The notes below the pieces were generated by a model, which worked only from the letters and a program-made list of their open reading frames with translations, had not been told where the DNA came from and ran no database searches. Shown here piece after piece: positions 40,711 to 49,998 of a DNA stretch of 64,000 bases. Location: positions 11,352 to 75,351 of the forward strand of contig CAJMOB010000016.1 in assembly GCA_905214925.1 (NCBI GenBank), written 5' to 3'. The position numbers were made by a program, and so were the translations under genes. This DNA is from Scybalomonas sp905214925. GTDB lineage: Bacteria; Bacillota; Clostridia; Lachnospirales; Lachnospiraceae. Every line of letters begins with the position of its first letter. Position 1 is the first letter of the stretch.

Positions 40711-42084
40711 ATGGAACAATCAAATGAGCAAAGACTTGGGACACTTCCGATTCCTAAACTCATGCTAAGCCTTGCTATCCCTTCTGTCATTGCCCAAATT
40801 ATTAATGTTCTTTATAACATTGTAGATCGCATTTATATTGGGCATATGTCAGATGTAGGTGATATCGCTTTAACAGGAGTTGGTGTTACTTTCCCAATTA
40901 TTATGCTGATTTCTGCTTTCAGTTATTTTGTCGGTTCAGGAGGTGCGCCTCTTGCTTCTATTCAGTTAGGCCGTCAAAATAAAGAAAAAGCAGAACAAAT
41001 TCTTGGAAACGGTACAAGCCTTTTAATCTTATTTTCTATTGTACTAACACTCTTTTTCTTTTTTTTCAAAACTCCTCTTTTATATTTATTTGGAGCAAGT
41101 AATAGCACAATTATTTATGCTAATGACTATTTAGATGTTTATTTGCTTGGAACGATTTTTGTCCAACTTTCTTTAGGGTTAAACTTATTTATTAGCTCTC
41201 AAGGACAGGCGAAAACCGCTATGCTCTCTGTGCTTATCGGTGCTGTTACAAATATTGTACTAGACCCTATTTTTATTTTTGGGTTGCATATGGGCGTTCG
41301 TGGTGCTGCAACTGCTACCGTAATTTCTCAAGCATTCAGTGCTATTTGGGTTGTTTCTTTTTTAAGCTCAAAACGTTCTGTCATTCGGATTCGCCTTCGT
41401 TATCTAAAGCCAGACTTTGAAATTGTAAAACATATCGCATCCTTAGGAATTTCTCCTTTTATTATGCAAAGCACCGAAAGTCTCATTAATATTGTGTTGA
41501 ATCATAGTTTACAGCTTTATGGTGGCGACATTTATGTTGGCTCTATGACAATTATTCAAAGTGTTATGCAATTGATTGTAGTCCCAATTCAAGGATTTAC
41601 GCAAGGAGTGCAACCGATTATTAGCTACAATTTTGGAGCGAGTCAATTCGAAAGGGTTAAAAAAACCTTTTTTTATACGGTGATTACTACCTTTTTATTG
41701 ACGACTCTTTCTTGTATTTTAACAACCAAATTTCCAACATTTTTTGCCCGATTCTTTACCGATAAAGAATCTCTCATCTTTATTGTAGGAGAAGTTATGC
41801 CAATCTTTATGTCTGGCATTTTTATGTTTGGAATTCAAATGGGTTGTCAAACCGCTTTTATGGGGCTTGGACAAGCAAAAATTTCTCTTTTCTTAGCACT
41901 TCTTCGAAAAGTAATTTTATTAGTTCCCCTCGCAATTCTTTTACCACTTATTTATGGAACTGTCACTTCCATTTATTATGCAGAACCAATCTCTGACATT
42001 CTTTCTGCAACAATCGCTGGTATTTTATTTTTTGTTACAAGAAAGAAAATATTAAGTCCACAGGCCCTTGAAAGAATAAGCTGA
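40711..42084 (+). CDS. MATE family efflux transporter
   Basis: A 457-residue membrane protein with about 12 membrane segments, opening MEQSNEQRLGTLPIPKLMLS, then VLYNIVDRIYIGHMSDVGDI. It has paired MATE motifs (GAVTNIVLDPIFIFGLHMGV; PIISYNFGASQFERVKKTFF). It exchanges Na+ or H+ for drugs or metabolites. The start at 40711 follows AGAAAGGA; the 25-codon upstream extension has no site. Close paralog of the transporter at 59071-60432. The acetyltransferase gene follows by 32 bases and may be cotranscribed. Confidence 0.92.
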   Translation: MEQSNEQRLGTLPIPKLMLSLAIPSVIAQIINVLYNIVDRIYIGHMSDVGDIALTGVGVTFPIIMLISAFSYFVGSGGAPLASIQLGRQNKEKAEQILGNGTSLLILFSIVLTLFFFFFKTPLLYLFGASNSTIIYANDYLDVYLLGTIFVQLSLGLNLFISSQGQAKTAMLSVLIGAVTNIVLDPIFIFGLHMGVRGAATATVISQAFSAIWVVSFLSSKRSVIRIRLRYLKPDFEIVKHIASLGISPFIMQSTESLINIVLNHSLQLYGGDIYVGSMTIIQSVMQLIVVPIQGFTQGVQPIISYNFGASQFERVKKTFFYTVITTFLLTTLSCILTTKFPTFFARFFTDKESLIFIVGEVMPIFMSGIFMFGIQMGCQTAFMGLGQAKISLFLALLRKVILLVPLAILLPLIYGTVTSIYYAEPISDILSATIAGILFFVTRKKILSPQALERIS

Positions 42085-42116
42085 CACCTAATATCTAAAA
42101 GAGAAAGGAAATACTT

Positions 42117-42611
42117 ATGAACTATCAAATTCGCAATGCTACATTAAAAGATTTAGATGCTATCACAGCCGTTGAGTCCACTTGTTTTCCATCTGCTGAA
42201 GCCGCAGATAAAAACAGTTTTAAACTTCGAATTAAGACTTTCCCAGAAAGTTTTTTTCTGGCAGAAACAATAGATGGCCAAATCATAGGCTTTATCAATG
42301 GATGTATGACCAATGAATCTGTTTTAAAAGATGAACTCTACCACAATGTTTCTCTTCATAATCCAGCTGGAGATTATCAAACTATTTTCGGACTTGATGT
42401 TCTTCCTGCCTATCGAAGACAAGGGATTGCAGCAGCTTTAATGAATCATCTCATCGAGATTTCAAAAAAACGCCAAAAAAAAGGGATGATCCTCACTTGT
42501 AAAGATCACTTAATTCATTACTATGAAACATTCGGATACAAACATCAAGGAGTATCAAATTCCACCCATGGTGGAGCTATTTGGAACGATATGCTACTGC
42601 GTTTTCATTAA
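42117..42611 (+). CDS. GNAT family N-acetyltransferase
   Basis: A 164-residue acetyl-CoA-dependent acetyltransferase. IRNATLKDLDAITAVESTCF starts the fold, FGLDVLPAYRRQGIAAALMN carries the acetyl-CoA loop (RRQGIA), and HYYETFGYKHQGVSNSTHGG the last strands. It resembles arylalkylamine-type GNATs. Substrate not predictable. Probably transcribed with the MATE gene, which suggests an exported or detoxified amine as a shared substrate, though that is only context. Confidence 0.88.
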   Translation: MNYQIRNATLKDLDAITAVESTCFPSAEAADKNSFKLRIKTFPESFFLAETIDGQIIGFINGCMTNESVLKDELYHNVSLHNPAGDYQTIFGLDVLPAYRRQGIAAALMNHLIEISKKRQKKGMILTCKDHLIHYYETFGYKHQGVSNSTHGGAIWNDMLLRFH

Positions 42612-42659
42612 CAATACTTAGAACTTCTTAGCCAGCTGCGCATCGTTCGCACATAGTGC

Positions 42660-42750
42660 TTTTTCTGTTATAGAACAACTCGCTTTGATAGGAATTTCCT
42701 ATAACAGAAAAAAGGATTTCGGAAGCTAATATCGCTCCCGAAATCCTTTT
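42660..42750. terminator. two tandem hairpins between GNAT gene and acyP
   Basis: TTTTTCTGTTATAG (42660-42673) pairs with CTATAACAGAAAAA (42699-42712), 14 bp perfect. Then AAAGGATTTCGG (42711-42722) pairs with CCGAAATCCTTT (42738-42749), followed by TTTCTTG. The second overlaps the 3' end of acyP and serves both convergent genes. The first has extra internal structure (ATAGGAATTTCCTAT). Confidence 0.75.
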
Positions 42751-43004
42751 TCTTGTTGCTCTATCTTAATTTCTCTTTTCTCACAATGTTTTACTCGAAT
42801 AAACCAATTACTTTTTTGGATTTCTTTAAAAAACTGTTCTAAGACACTTTCTTCTCCTTGTGCCTCTAGCTCTACGGAACCATCTTCACAATTTCTAACC
42901 CAACCTGTCACACCCTTTTCCTTTGCAATCATCACTGTTCGATAACGATACCCAACACCTTGTACCCGTCCAGTGACTTTTGCATAATATCGTTTTTTTC
43001 CCAT
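42726..43004 (-). CDS. acyP: acylphosphatase
   Basis: A 92-residue enzyme that hydrolyses acyl phosphates. YYAKVTGRVQGVGYRYRTVM contains the catalytic Arg of the VQGVGYR signature, and GVTGWVRNCEDGSVELEAQG the catalytic Asn. Length is standard. It lies alone, in the same direction as sigE 80 bases upstream of it, and ends in the terminator. Confidence 0.93.
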   Translation of the reverse strand: MGKKRYYAKVTGRVQGVGYRYRTVMIAKEKGVTGWVRNCEDGSVELEAQGEESVLEQFFKEIQKSNWFIRVKHCEKREIKIEQQEKGFRERY

Positions 43005-43085
43005 AAGATCACTTCCTTTTCTTTCGTGCTCTTCTTTCTTTTATTATACGGTTGTTTCTCTTCTCTTACAAGCCATCTTCTCTCT

Positions 43086-43823
43086 CTAATCCATTTTTAC
43101 AATCTCTTTTTTTAATCTTCGAATAATTTTTTTCTCCAATCTTGAAATATAGGATTGAGAAATTCCTAACATATCGGCCACTTCTTTTTGTGTTTTTTCT
43201 TCTCCATCTTTTGTATTCAATCCAAAGCGTAGTTCAATAATCAACTTTTCCCGATCCGTTAAGATCTCCATAGCAGTACGCAATAATTTTCTATCCACCT
43301 CATCCTCAATATCCCTATAAATAATATCTTCATCCGTTCCTAAAATATCCGATAATAAAAGCTCATTTCCATCCCAATCCACATTTAATGGCTCATCAAT
43401 GGAGACTTCTAAGCGGGTTTTATTATTTCTTCTTAAATACATTAAAATTTCATTTTCAATACATCGAGAAGCATAGGTAGCCAATTTAATATTTTTATTT
43501 GGATTAAATGTATTAATGGCTTTAATTAAACCAATCGTTCCAATGGAAATTAAATCTTCTACTCCAATTCCTGTATTATCAAATTTCTTTGCTATGTACA
43601 CAACCAAACGTAAATTTCTTTCAATTAAAAGCGCTTTTACTGCTACATCATTATTTTCTAATCGTAACAAAGCTTCTGCTTCTTCCTCTGCTTCTAGAGG
43701 CGGCGGTAAAATATCCGAACCTCCAATATAATGTACTTCATTTTTTTGCGGAAATAACATCCCTTTTACACTTTCCACCACTTTAAACTTAATATCATTG
43801 ACTCCTGCATACTTTAACATCAT
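43086..43823 (-). CDS. sigE: sporulation sigma factor SigE (pro-form)
   Basis: A 245-residue mother-cell sigma factor made with an N-terminal pro-sequence of about 25 residues (MMLKYAGVNDIKFKVVESVK) that SpoIIGA removes. Region 2: NLRLVVYIAKKFDNTGIGVE, DLISIGTIGLIKAINTF, LATYASRCIENEILMYLRRN. Region 4: VADMLGISQSYISRLEKKII. It follows spoIIGA by 29 bases; the two form the classical pair. Confidence 0.96.
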   Translation of the reverse strand: MMLKYAGVNDIKFKVVESVKGMLFPQKNEVHYIGGSDILPPPLEAEEEAEALLRLENNDVAVKALLIERNLRLVVYIAKKFDNTGIGVEDLISIGTIGLIKAINTFNPNKNIKLATYASRCIENEILMYLRRNNKTRLEVSIDEPLNVDWDGNELLLSDILGTDEDIIYRDIEDEVDRKLLRTAMEILTDREKLIIELRFGLNTKDGEEKTQKEVADMLGISQSYISRLEKKIIRRLKKEIVKMD

Positions 43824-43852
43824 GGTTTCGTCCTCCTATTTTTGGTTTATTC

Positions 43853-44731
43853 TCATTTAAAAAGTTCTGTATGTAGCAACAAAAAATATTCTTTTGACGG
43901 TGATAATTGTTGATTGGTAATCGCCACAATCACCTCTTTCTTCTCTACATTCCCCTCCTTTGCCACTAGGATACTATCACATACAATAGCTGGCATCTCT
44001 CCTGCTTTTTTCCCTACCGATGAAAAAGGAATCATTAACACATCTTCTGGCTTGCCTTCCTTCCCTTTGCCTTGAAAATATCCTTCCATCCAATCTTTTA
44101 CATCTTCCCTCAACACTCCATAGAGTATAGGGAATTCCCCCACAAGCACTCCTTTTTGACTTTTTGGTTCTTTCAAACGATTTCCCGTATCCAACAATCC
44201 CACGGTATGCACTACTTTTTCACCAAACTGCATTGTCACGGGATAGAGAAACTGTTGTTCTTCTCGCACCATTTTTCCAGTTCCTCCAAGAAGCAAAAGC
44301 AATAAAAACGTTCCACCTCCTATCATAAGAAAACTCTTCCAATAGAGATTGCGAATCGAAGGTGTTTTTAAAAATAACCATATGTAATAACTAATTTCTG
44401 TCTTTTCTACAATCCAAACGATCATTCCTCCTACTGTGGCCGTCATAAAATAAAGACAGAATAACCTCTTTACATACCCTCTTATTCCCGTAAATCCATA
44501 GGCAACTCCAACTAAAATCCCACTGATAATAAGAGAGCTTACTATCTGCTGTATTCCATTTGAAAACGGGGCAATTACAAAAAATAAACAGGCAAGTAAA
44601 GCTCCTATCAAACTTGCTAACACTCGCCTCTTTGGACTCCCATAAAATCCAAAGACAACAGATAATAACGTAAGGATCAGAAAATCCATTGTTCCATTGA
44701 TGAAAAACAGTACATCGAGATATACCCTCAT
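43853..44731 (-). CDS. spoIIGA: pro-SigE processing aspartic protease SpoIIGA
   Basis: A 292-residue membrane protease. The N-terminal half has five membrane segments (from MRVYLDVLFFINGTMDFLIL; SLIGALLACLFFVIAPF; the last near FLMIGGGTFLLLLLLGG). The soluble C-terminal half has the aspartyl-protease motif VGLLDTGNRL with catalytic Asp and VLMIPFSSVG. The start at 44731 follows AGGAGG; the longer frame has no such site. It cleaves pro-SigE, whose gene is next. Confidence 0.93.
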   Translation of the reverse strand: MRVYLDVLFFINGTMDFLILTLLSVVFGFYGSPKRRVLASLIGALLACLFFVIAPFSNGIQQIVSSLIISGILVGVAYGFTGIRGYVKRLFCLYFMTATVGGMIVWIVEKTEISYYIWLFLKTPSIRNLYWKSFLMIGGGTFLLLLLLGGTGKMVREEQQFLYPVTMQFGEKVVHTVGLLDTGNRLKEPKSQKGVLVGEFPILYGVLREDVKDWMEGYFQGKGKEGKPEDVLMIPFSSVGKKAGEMPAIVCDSILVAKEGNVEKKEVIVAITNQQLSPSKEYFLLLHTELFK

Positions 44732-45046
44732 TCCTGTTCCTCCTTTTTCTGAACTTCCCTCATTATATAAAATATTCCAAAAAATCCATGTCAAAACATG
44801 ACATTGAAATCCTCTAATGTTCTTTCTTTATCTCCTTCTTCTTCCAATAGTTTCCTTTTTTCTATCCGATCATAATGGAATCGACACCGTTTTCTTCTTT
44901 TTTTACTTTCTTGAAAAGACAATTGACTGATATGATAGAATCCAGTAAAATATATAATTAATGGTCCTTTTTAGGCGATGTAAAATATACTTTATAAATT
45001 CTGCTCGTCTTATTACACTGGACAATACAATATATGGAGGAATTAT
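44732..45046. other. intergenic region, spoIIGA / hisS
   Basis: A 315-bp region between divergent genes, holding their promoters. A probable hisS ribosome site GGAGG lies at 45034-45038. I find no T-box leader (no GGTGGCACCGCG-like segment). Confidence 0.5.
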
Positions 45047-46417
45047 ATGAAGACTGGAATTGTAAAACCTAGAACTCTATCTGGTTTTATGGAACTGCTT
45101 CCAAAGGAACAGCTTATTTTTAACCAGATCCGTGATACATTATCTGCGGTTTATCGCCAATATGGCTTCTTGCCATTGGACACACCTGTACTTGAACACT
45201 CTGAGATTCTTTTAACAAAATCAGGTGGAGAGACAGAAAAACAAATTTATCGTTTTTCAAAAGGGGATACGGATCTTACGATGCGTTTTGACTTAACAGT
45301 CCCTCTTGCAAAATATGTTGCAAAAAATTATAGCGCTTTAACTTTCCCATTCCGCAGATATCAAATCGGAAAAGTATATCGTGGAGAACGTGCACAAAAA
45401 GGACGCTTTAGAGAATTTTATCAATCCGATATTGATATTATTGGTGATGGCAGTTTAGCTCTCATGAATGATGCAGAAATTCCTAGTATTATCTATGATA
45501 TCTTCAATCGTTTAGGCCTTAAAGATTTCACAATTCGCATTAACAATCGTAAAGTATTAACTGGATTTTTTGCTATGTTAGGTCTTGATGATAACGCAGA
45601 AGGCATTATGCGTATTGTAGATAAATTAGAAAAGATCGGGGAAGAAGCGGTTGAAAAAGAATTAAAAGAATTAGGTGTATCGGAAGAACATTGCCAAAAC
45701 ATTCTACATTTTATCAACTTTAAAGGAACGAATGAAGAAACCATCGCTTTTTTAAATAGTTTAAAAGCGGATAATGAAATCTTTGATTTAGGTGTAGAGG
45801 AATTAGACTTTGTTCGTACTGCTATTGCTTCCTATGGTGTTCCTGAAGAAAATTTCCACATTGATTTAACAATCGCTCGTGGACTTGACTATTATACAGG
45901 AACTGTTTATGAAACTTCTTTCAATAAGCACCCAGAGATTGGCAGCATTTGTTCTGGTGGTCGCTACGAAAACTTAGCCGGCTACTACACAGAGAAGCAA
46001 CTTCCAGGGGTTGGAATTTCTATCGGTCTTACAAGACTCTTCTATATTTTAAATGAGAAAGAATATTTAAGAACCGATACGAGTGCTCCTTCTGACGTTC
46101 TCGTAATTCCAATGACTGACGACGTTACTCCTTCTATTCAAATCTCAAACAAGCTTAGAAATGCTAATATCAATACACAGATTTATTTTGAGAAAAAGAA
46201 ATTTAAAGCAAAAATTGGATATGCGGATAAATTATCCATTCCTTTTGCAATTTTCTTAGGCGAAGATGAATTAGCCCAGCAAAAAGTGGCTTTAAAAAAT
46301 CTTACAACAGGAGAACAACAAGTGATCTCGTTAGAAGAGGCCATTACAATAGTCAAACAATCCCTTTCTGAAAAAGGAAACACAACGATTATTGATACAG
46401 AATTAACTTCTCGTTAG
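45047..46417 (+). CDS. hisS: histidyl-tRNA synthetase
   Basis: A 456-residue class II synthetase. Motif 2 region: LTMRFDLTVPLAKYVAKNY then RRYQIGKVYRGERAQKGRFR and EFYQSDIDIIG. Histidine-binding: IARGLDYYTGTVYE. Motif 3: GGRYENLAGYY ... GVGISIGLTRL. The last 100 residues form the anticodon-binding domain (VLVIPMTDDVTPSIQISNKL). The complete anticodon domain argues against HisZ. Monocistronic; no T-box. Confidence 0.9.
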   Translation: MKTGIVKPRTLSGFMELLPKEQLIFNQIRDTLSAVYRQYGFLPLDTPVLEHSEILLTKSGGETEKQIYRFSKGDTDLTMRFDLTVPLAKYVAKNYSALTFPFRRYQIGKVYRGERAQKGRFREFYQSDIDIIGDGSLALMNDAEIPSIIYDIFNRLGLKDFTIRINNRKVLTGFFAMLGLDDNAEGIMRIVDKLEKIGEEAVEKELKELGVSEEHCQNILHFINFKGTNEETIAFLNSLKADNEIFDLGVEELDFVRTAIASYGVPEENFHIDLTIARGLDYYTGTVYETSFNKHPEIGSICSGGRYENLAGYYTEKQLPGVGISIGLTRLFYILNEKEYLRTDTSAPSDVLVIPMTDDVTPSIQISNKLRNANINTQIYFEKKKFKAKIGYADKLSIPFAIFLGEDELAQQKVALKNLTTGEQQVISLEEAITIVKQSLSEKGNTTIIDTELTSR

Positions 46418-46461
46418 TCAATACAAATTATAATCAATAAAGCGTGCTTTCCACATAATAC

Positions 46462-46541
46462 TTTTTATGTGATAAGAAATATCTCCTATCACATAAAAAA
46501 TGGAGTTATAAGAAAAAACTCTTTCTTATAACTCCATTTTT
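46462..46541. terminator. two tandem hairpins between hisS and ftsZ
   Basis: TTTTTATGTGATA (46462-46474) pairs with TATCACATAAAAA (46487-46499). Then a perfect 20-bp stem (46496-46515 with 46522-46541; core GGAGTTATAAGAAA) with T-run on both strands ends the convergent hisS and ftsZ transcripts. The layout resembles the pair at 42660-42750. Confidence 0.8.
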
Positions 46542-47870
46542 TTATCTTCTTTTCTTTAAGAATGTTGGAATGCTAATCGTTGTATTATTGTTTCCATTGT
46601 TAGGATTTTGAGCTTGTCCATTTTGTCCCTGTGGCATTTGATTTTGTCCTTGAGAGTTTTGTGGAAACATTGGTTGTATATTTGGCATTCCAGTAGCTCC
46701 AAAGTTATTTTGTCTTGGCACTCCAGTGGCACCAGTATTTTGTACTCCTTGATTTTGATAAGGATTTTGTTGCTGATATCCTACATTATTATTTGAAAAT
46801 TGATTTGGTACTTGTTGCTGTGTTGCTTGTCCTGCCTGATAGCTCTGTGACTGTACAGGTGTCTGTGTCTGCACTGATTGCACCGTCTGTCTTGCCTGAG
46901 GACTAAGCCCTGAACTAACATCTCTTAATCCTGTTGCAATAATCGTAATGCTCACTTCATCTTCCATCATATGACTACCATTAACGGTACCAAAAATAAT
47001 GTTAACATCATCTCCAGCAATTTCGGATAAATAAGCAACGGCTTCTGATGTTTCGACAATTCCAATTTCACCTGAGAAGTTAATAATAATATCACTTGCT
47101 CCTGAAACAGTTGTCTCAAGCAATGGACTTTCCATTGCACGTTTAATAGCTTCCACAGCTTTACTTTCTCCTGAAGCAGTACCAATACCAATATGAGCAA
47201 TTCCTTTATCTCTCATAACTGTTTGGATATCGGCAAAGTCAAGGTTAATAAGACCCGGTTTATAAATAAGGTCTGTAATACCTTGCACACCTTGCTGAAG
47301 AACTTCGTCTGCTTTTTTCAGTGCTTCTGGAATACTTGTTCTTTTATCACAAATTTGAAGTAACTTATCATTTGGAATAATAATTAATGTATCAACACTC
47401 TCTTTTAGCTTTTCAATTCCTGATTTGGCATTGTTCATACGAGGTTTTCCTTCAAACATAAAAGGTTTCGTAACAACACCGACTGTTAAAATACCAAGAC
47501 TCTTTGCCATTTCAGCGATTAAAGGAGCAGCACCAGTACCAGTACCTCCACCCATTCCACAGGTGACAAAAATCATATCGGCATCTTTAATAAGTTCTGT
47601 AATTTCTTCTCTGTTTTCTTCGACAGCACTAGCGCCAATCTCTGGCTTTGCTCCAGCACCCAATCCTTTCGTGAGCTTTTCACCAATTTGAATCTTCGTA
47701 GGTGCTTTACATAGTGCTAAAGCCTGTTTATCAGTATTAACACCAATTAAATCTACACCTTCTATATTCTCATCGATCATTCGATTTACCGCATTATTTC
47801 CAGCTCCACCCACACCAATTACTAGAATTTTAGCTGGCATGCTCTCTGCATTTGACTTTATTTCAAGCAA
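46542..47870 (-). CDS. ftsZ: cell division GTPase FtsZ
   Basis: A 442-residue tubulin homologue that builds the division ring. VIGVGGAGNNAVNRMIDENI and the tubulin signature CGMGGGTGTGAAPLIAEMAK are intact. Residues 320-430 form an unusually Gln/Asn-rich linker, and the end TTISIPTFLKKRR is the conserved C-terminal peptide that binds partners. TTG start behind AGGAGG. The long linker makes it larger than the 370-390 residues common in Firmicutes. Last gene of the dcw block. Confidence 0.97.
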   Translation of the reverse strand: MLEIKSNAESMPAKILVIGVGGAGNNAVNRMIDENIEGVDLIGVNTDKQALALCKAPTKIQIGEKLTKGLGAGAKPEIGASAVEENREEITELIKDADMIFVTCGMGGGTGTGAAPLIAEMAKSLGILTVGVVTKPFMFEGKPRMNNAKSGIEKLKESVDTLIIIPNDKLLQICDKRTSIPEALKKADEVLQQGVQGITDLIYKPGLINLDFADIQTVMRDKGIAHIGIGTASGESKAVEAIKRAMESPLLETTVSGASDIIINFSGEIGIVETSEAVAYLSEIAGDDVNIIFGTVNGSHMMEDEVSITIIATGLRDVSSGLSPQARQTVQSVQTQTPVQSQSYQAGQATQQQVPNQFSNNNVGYQQQNPYQNQGVQNTGATGVPRQNNFGATGMPNIQPMFPQNSQGQNQMPQGQNGQAQNPNNGNNNTTISIPTFLKKRR

Positions 47871-48018
47871 AGTTCTTCCTCCTTTTACTCCCTATTTTCG
47901 TATTTTATTTTTTCATCCGCAAATATGGATTGATTTCTAAACTATGTATACACTCTTATACTATAATATATTTTTTTTGGCAAATAATCAAGTGGCATAA
48001 TCTACTTTTTTACTTTTT

Positions 48019-48813
48019 TCAACCGTCTTCTTCCGCTTTCATTTGTTTTTTATTGACCTTTTTCTCCTTTTTTGGTATAAATGTGACAGTTTTACTGCCT
48101 TGTGTAAATTCTTCCATATGAAGAGTCCCTTTCATTCCTTTTGCCTCTTCTAAAATTCCTGGAAGATTCATCATCTTATCTTCCAAATTTTCATTCTTTC
48201 CAAGCTGAATTATAATATCATCTTTATAAAGAATCAATTCATCAGCAATACTAAAGCGGATCCGATCAATGTTCAATCCGTTTTCTCGGATTAATTGTGT
48301 CACTTCTAATATTTGTTCAAATTTCTTCTTATCTTTCACTGGAAGCTTTTCATGGAGAACAAACTTATTGAACGTAAGTCCCTCCACACATGGCACATCT
48401 GTAAAACGTTCCTCAGAGCTTTCAAGAATATACCCATCTTTATCGAAGTAAATATAACGTCCCATATCTTCCACACAGCCAGCTACTGCCATTTCATAGA
48501 CATCCACACCGATTTCTTTTGCATTGATATAAGTAACATCAATTTTATCGATAAATGGAACTCCTTTAATCGGTCGAATTCGATTCATAAGACAAATAAT
48601 CAAACTGTTATCAAAATATGCATTTCTCTCAAGCATTGTTCGAATTTCTTTATCCGTATAGCGCGTATTGCCATCAATCGTCACTTTCTCTATATGAAAC
48701 TGTGTCAAAATCACATAGACTCCTGCTGCTATCAGAAGAAAAAAGAACAGGAGTAAGTATTTCCATTTTAAAATTTTCTTTTTTCTCTTTTTTACTTGCT
48801 CTTTTTTTCCCAT
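48019..48813 (-). CDS. ftsQ: cell division protein FtsQ/DivIB
   Basis: A 264-residue bitopic membrane protein. A basic cytoplasmic tail (KKEQVKKRKKKILKWKYLLL), one membrane segment about 19-38, then a POTRA domain (FHIEKVTIDGNTRYTDKEIR) and a beta domain. The tail is basic/acidic (KEKKVNKKQMKAEEDG). DivIB-type proteins stabilise the FtsL/PBP complex at the septum. It lies between ftsW and ftsZ as in typical clusters. Confidence 0.88.
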   Translation of the reverse strand: MGKKEQVKKRKKKILKWKYLLLFFFLLIAAGVYVILTQFHIEKVTIDGNTRYTDKEIRTMLERNAYFDNSLIICLMNRIRPIKGVPFIDKIDVTYINAKEIGVDVYEMAVAGCVEDMGRYIYFDKDGYILESSEERFTDVPCVEGLTFNKFVLHEKLPVKDKKKFEQILEVTQLIRENGLNIDRIRFSIADELILYKDDIIIQLGKNENLEDKMMNLPGILEEAKGMKGTLHMEEFTQGSKTVTFIPKKEKKVNKKQMKAEEDG

Positions 48814-48834
48814 GACTTTTGTTCTACTTTCTTC

Positions 48835-49989
48835 TTATCGTCTCGACATTTTAATCTGTCTTGAAACACTTAAAACAATTCCCATTTCTGCTAACAAGAA
48901 TGTAAGCGAAGTTCCTCCATAACTAATAAATGGAAGTGGAATCCCCGTATTCGGAATGGTATTAGTAACAACCGCAATATTGATTAAAATCTGGATTCCC
49001 ACTTGTGCCATAACACCAACACAGATTAATGCCCCATAAAGATCTGGAGCATTATTGGCAATAATCATAATTCTCCACAATAACATAATAAACATTGCGA
49101 TAATACAGATAGCTCCAAACAACCCTAACTCTTCACAAATAATTGAAAAAATCATATCATTATGAGACTCTGGAATAAATCCCATCTTTTGCATACTTTG
49201 ACCAAGTCCTTTTCCAAAAAAGCCACCAGAACCAACGGCATATAATGACTGCATGATCTGCCAACCATTTTCACTATTTTCTGGATCCAACCATGCAGTA
49301 ATACGAGCCCCACGGTAGGAAGCCCCTAATAGAACAATAACACCCAAAGCCACACCAGCGATTCCCAAAATAATAAATGGTTTATATTTCGGACTGGCTA
49401 CAAAAAGCATTAAAAATGTGATTCCCATAATGATAATAGAGGTACTCATATTGGCAACCGCAATCAAAGCAAATATTGGAAGGGTATAAATCCAGATTAC
49501 TATAATCCCTCTTAAGCTTCTTACCGCTTTTACATGCTTCGTAATCATATAAGCGAGAAATAAAATCAAAAATAACTTTGATATTTCAGAAGGCTGAAAC
49601 TGCATCGGTCCAATTTGAATCCATCGCTTCGAACCATGACTGGAATTTGGCAGTAACAATACAATGCCTTGTAATAGAAAGGCCACTATATAAAAGACTT
49701 TTGTAAATTTCATATAAAAATGATAATTAATATAAGAAATAACAAATAGTCCAATCATACCGATTACGGCCCACATCGCCTGCCGCTTTAAATAAAAGGC
49801 TGGATCCCCCATATTTAAATTAGCCACATAAGAACTACTGCTATAAATCATAATAAGTCCAAAACAAACAAGAAATATAACAATAAATAGCATTGGAAAA
49901 TCAAAATAATTACCTTTTGTAAATAGTTGTCGCAAGTAAAATTGAATCCCACGCCTTTTTTTTCGTCTTGCAGGAGTTTTTGCACTCAT
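48835..49989 (-). CDS. ftsW: septal peptidoglycan polymerase FtsW
   Basis: A 384-residue SEDS glycosyltransferase with about ten membrane segments. Marks include FDFPMLFIVIFLVCFGLIMI, VFYIVAFLLQGIVLLLPNSS, QFQPSEISKLFLILFLAYM (with the family Pro-Ser-Glu), and near the end NTGIPLPFISYGGTSL. It polymerises lipid II at the septum with a class B PBP. Ten bases after the murD stop. No murG gene follows, unlike in most dcw clusters. Confidence 0.93.
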   Translation of the reverse strand: MSAKTPARRKKRRGIQFYLRQLFTKGNYFDFPMLFIVIFLVCFGLIMIYSSSSYVANLNMGDPAFYLKRQAMWAVIGMIGLFVISYINYHFYMKFTKVFYIVAFLLQGIVLLLPNSSHGSKRWIQIGPMQFQPSEISKLFLILFLAYMITKHVKAVRSLRGIIVIWIYTLPIFALIAVANMSTSIIIMGITFLMLFVASPKYKPFIILGIAGVALGVIVLLGASYRGARITAWLDPENSENGWQIMQSLYAVGSGGFFGKGLGQSMQKMGFIPESHNDMIFSIICEELGLFGAICIIAMFIMLLWRIMIIANNAPDLYGALICVGVMAQVGIQILINIAVVTNTIPNTGIPLPFISYGGTSLTFLLAEMGIVLSVSRQIKMSRR

Positions 49990-49998
49990 CTATCTACT

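Noticed and set aside
45000..45046. T-box riboswitch upstream of hisS
   Set aside because: No GGTGGCACCGCG-like T-box segment or specifier stem found in the 315-bp leader.
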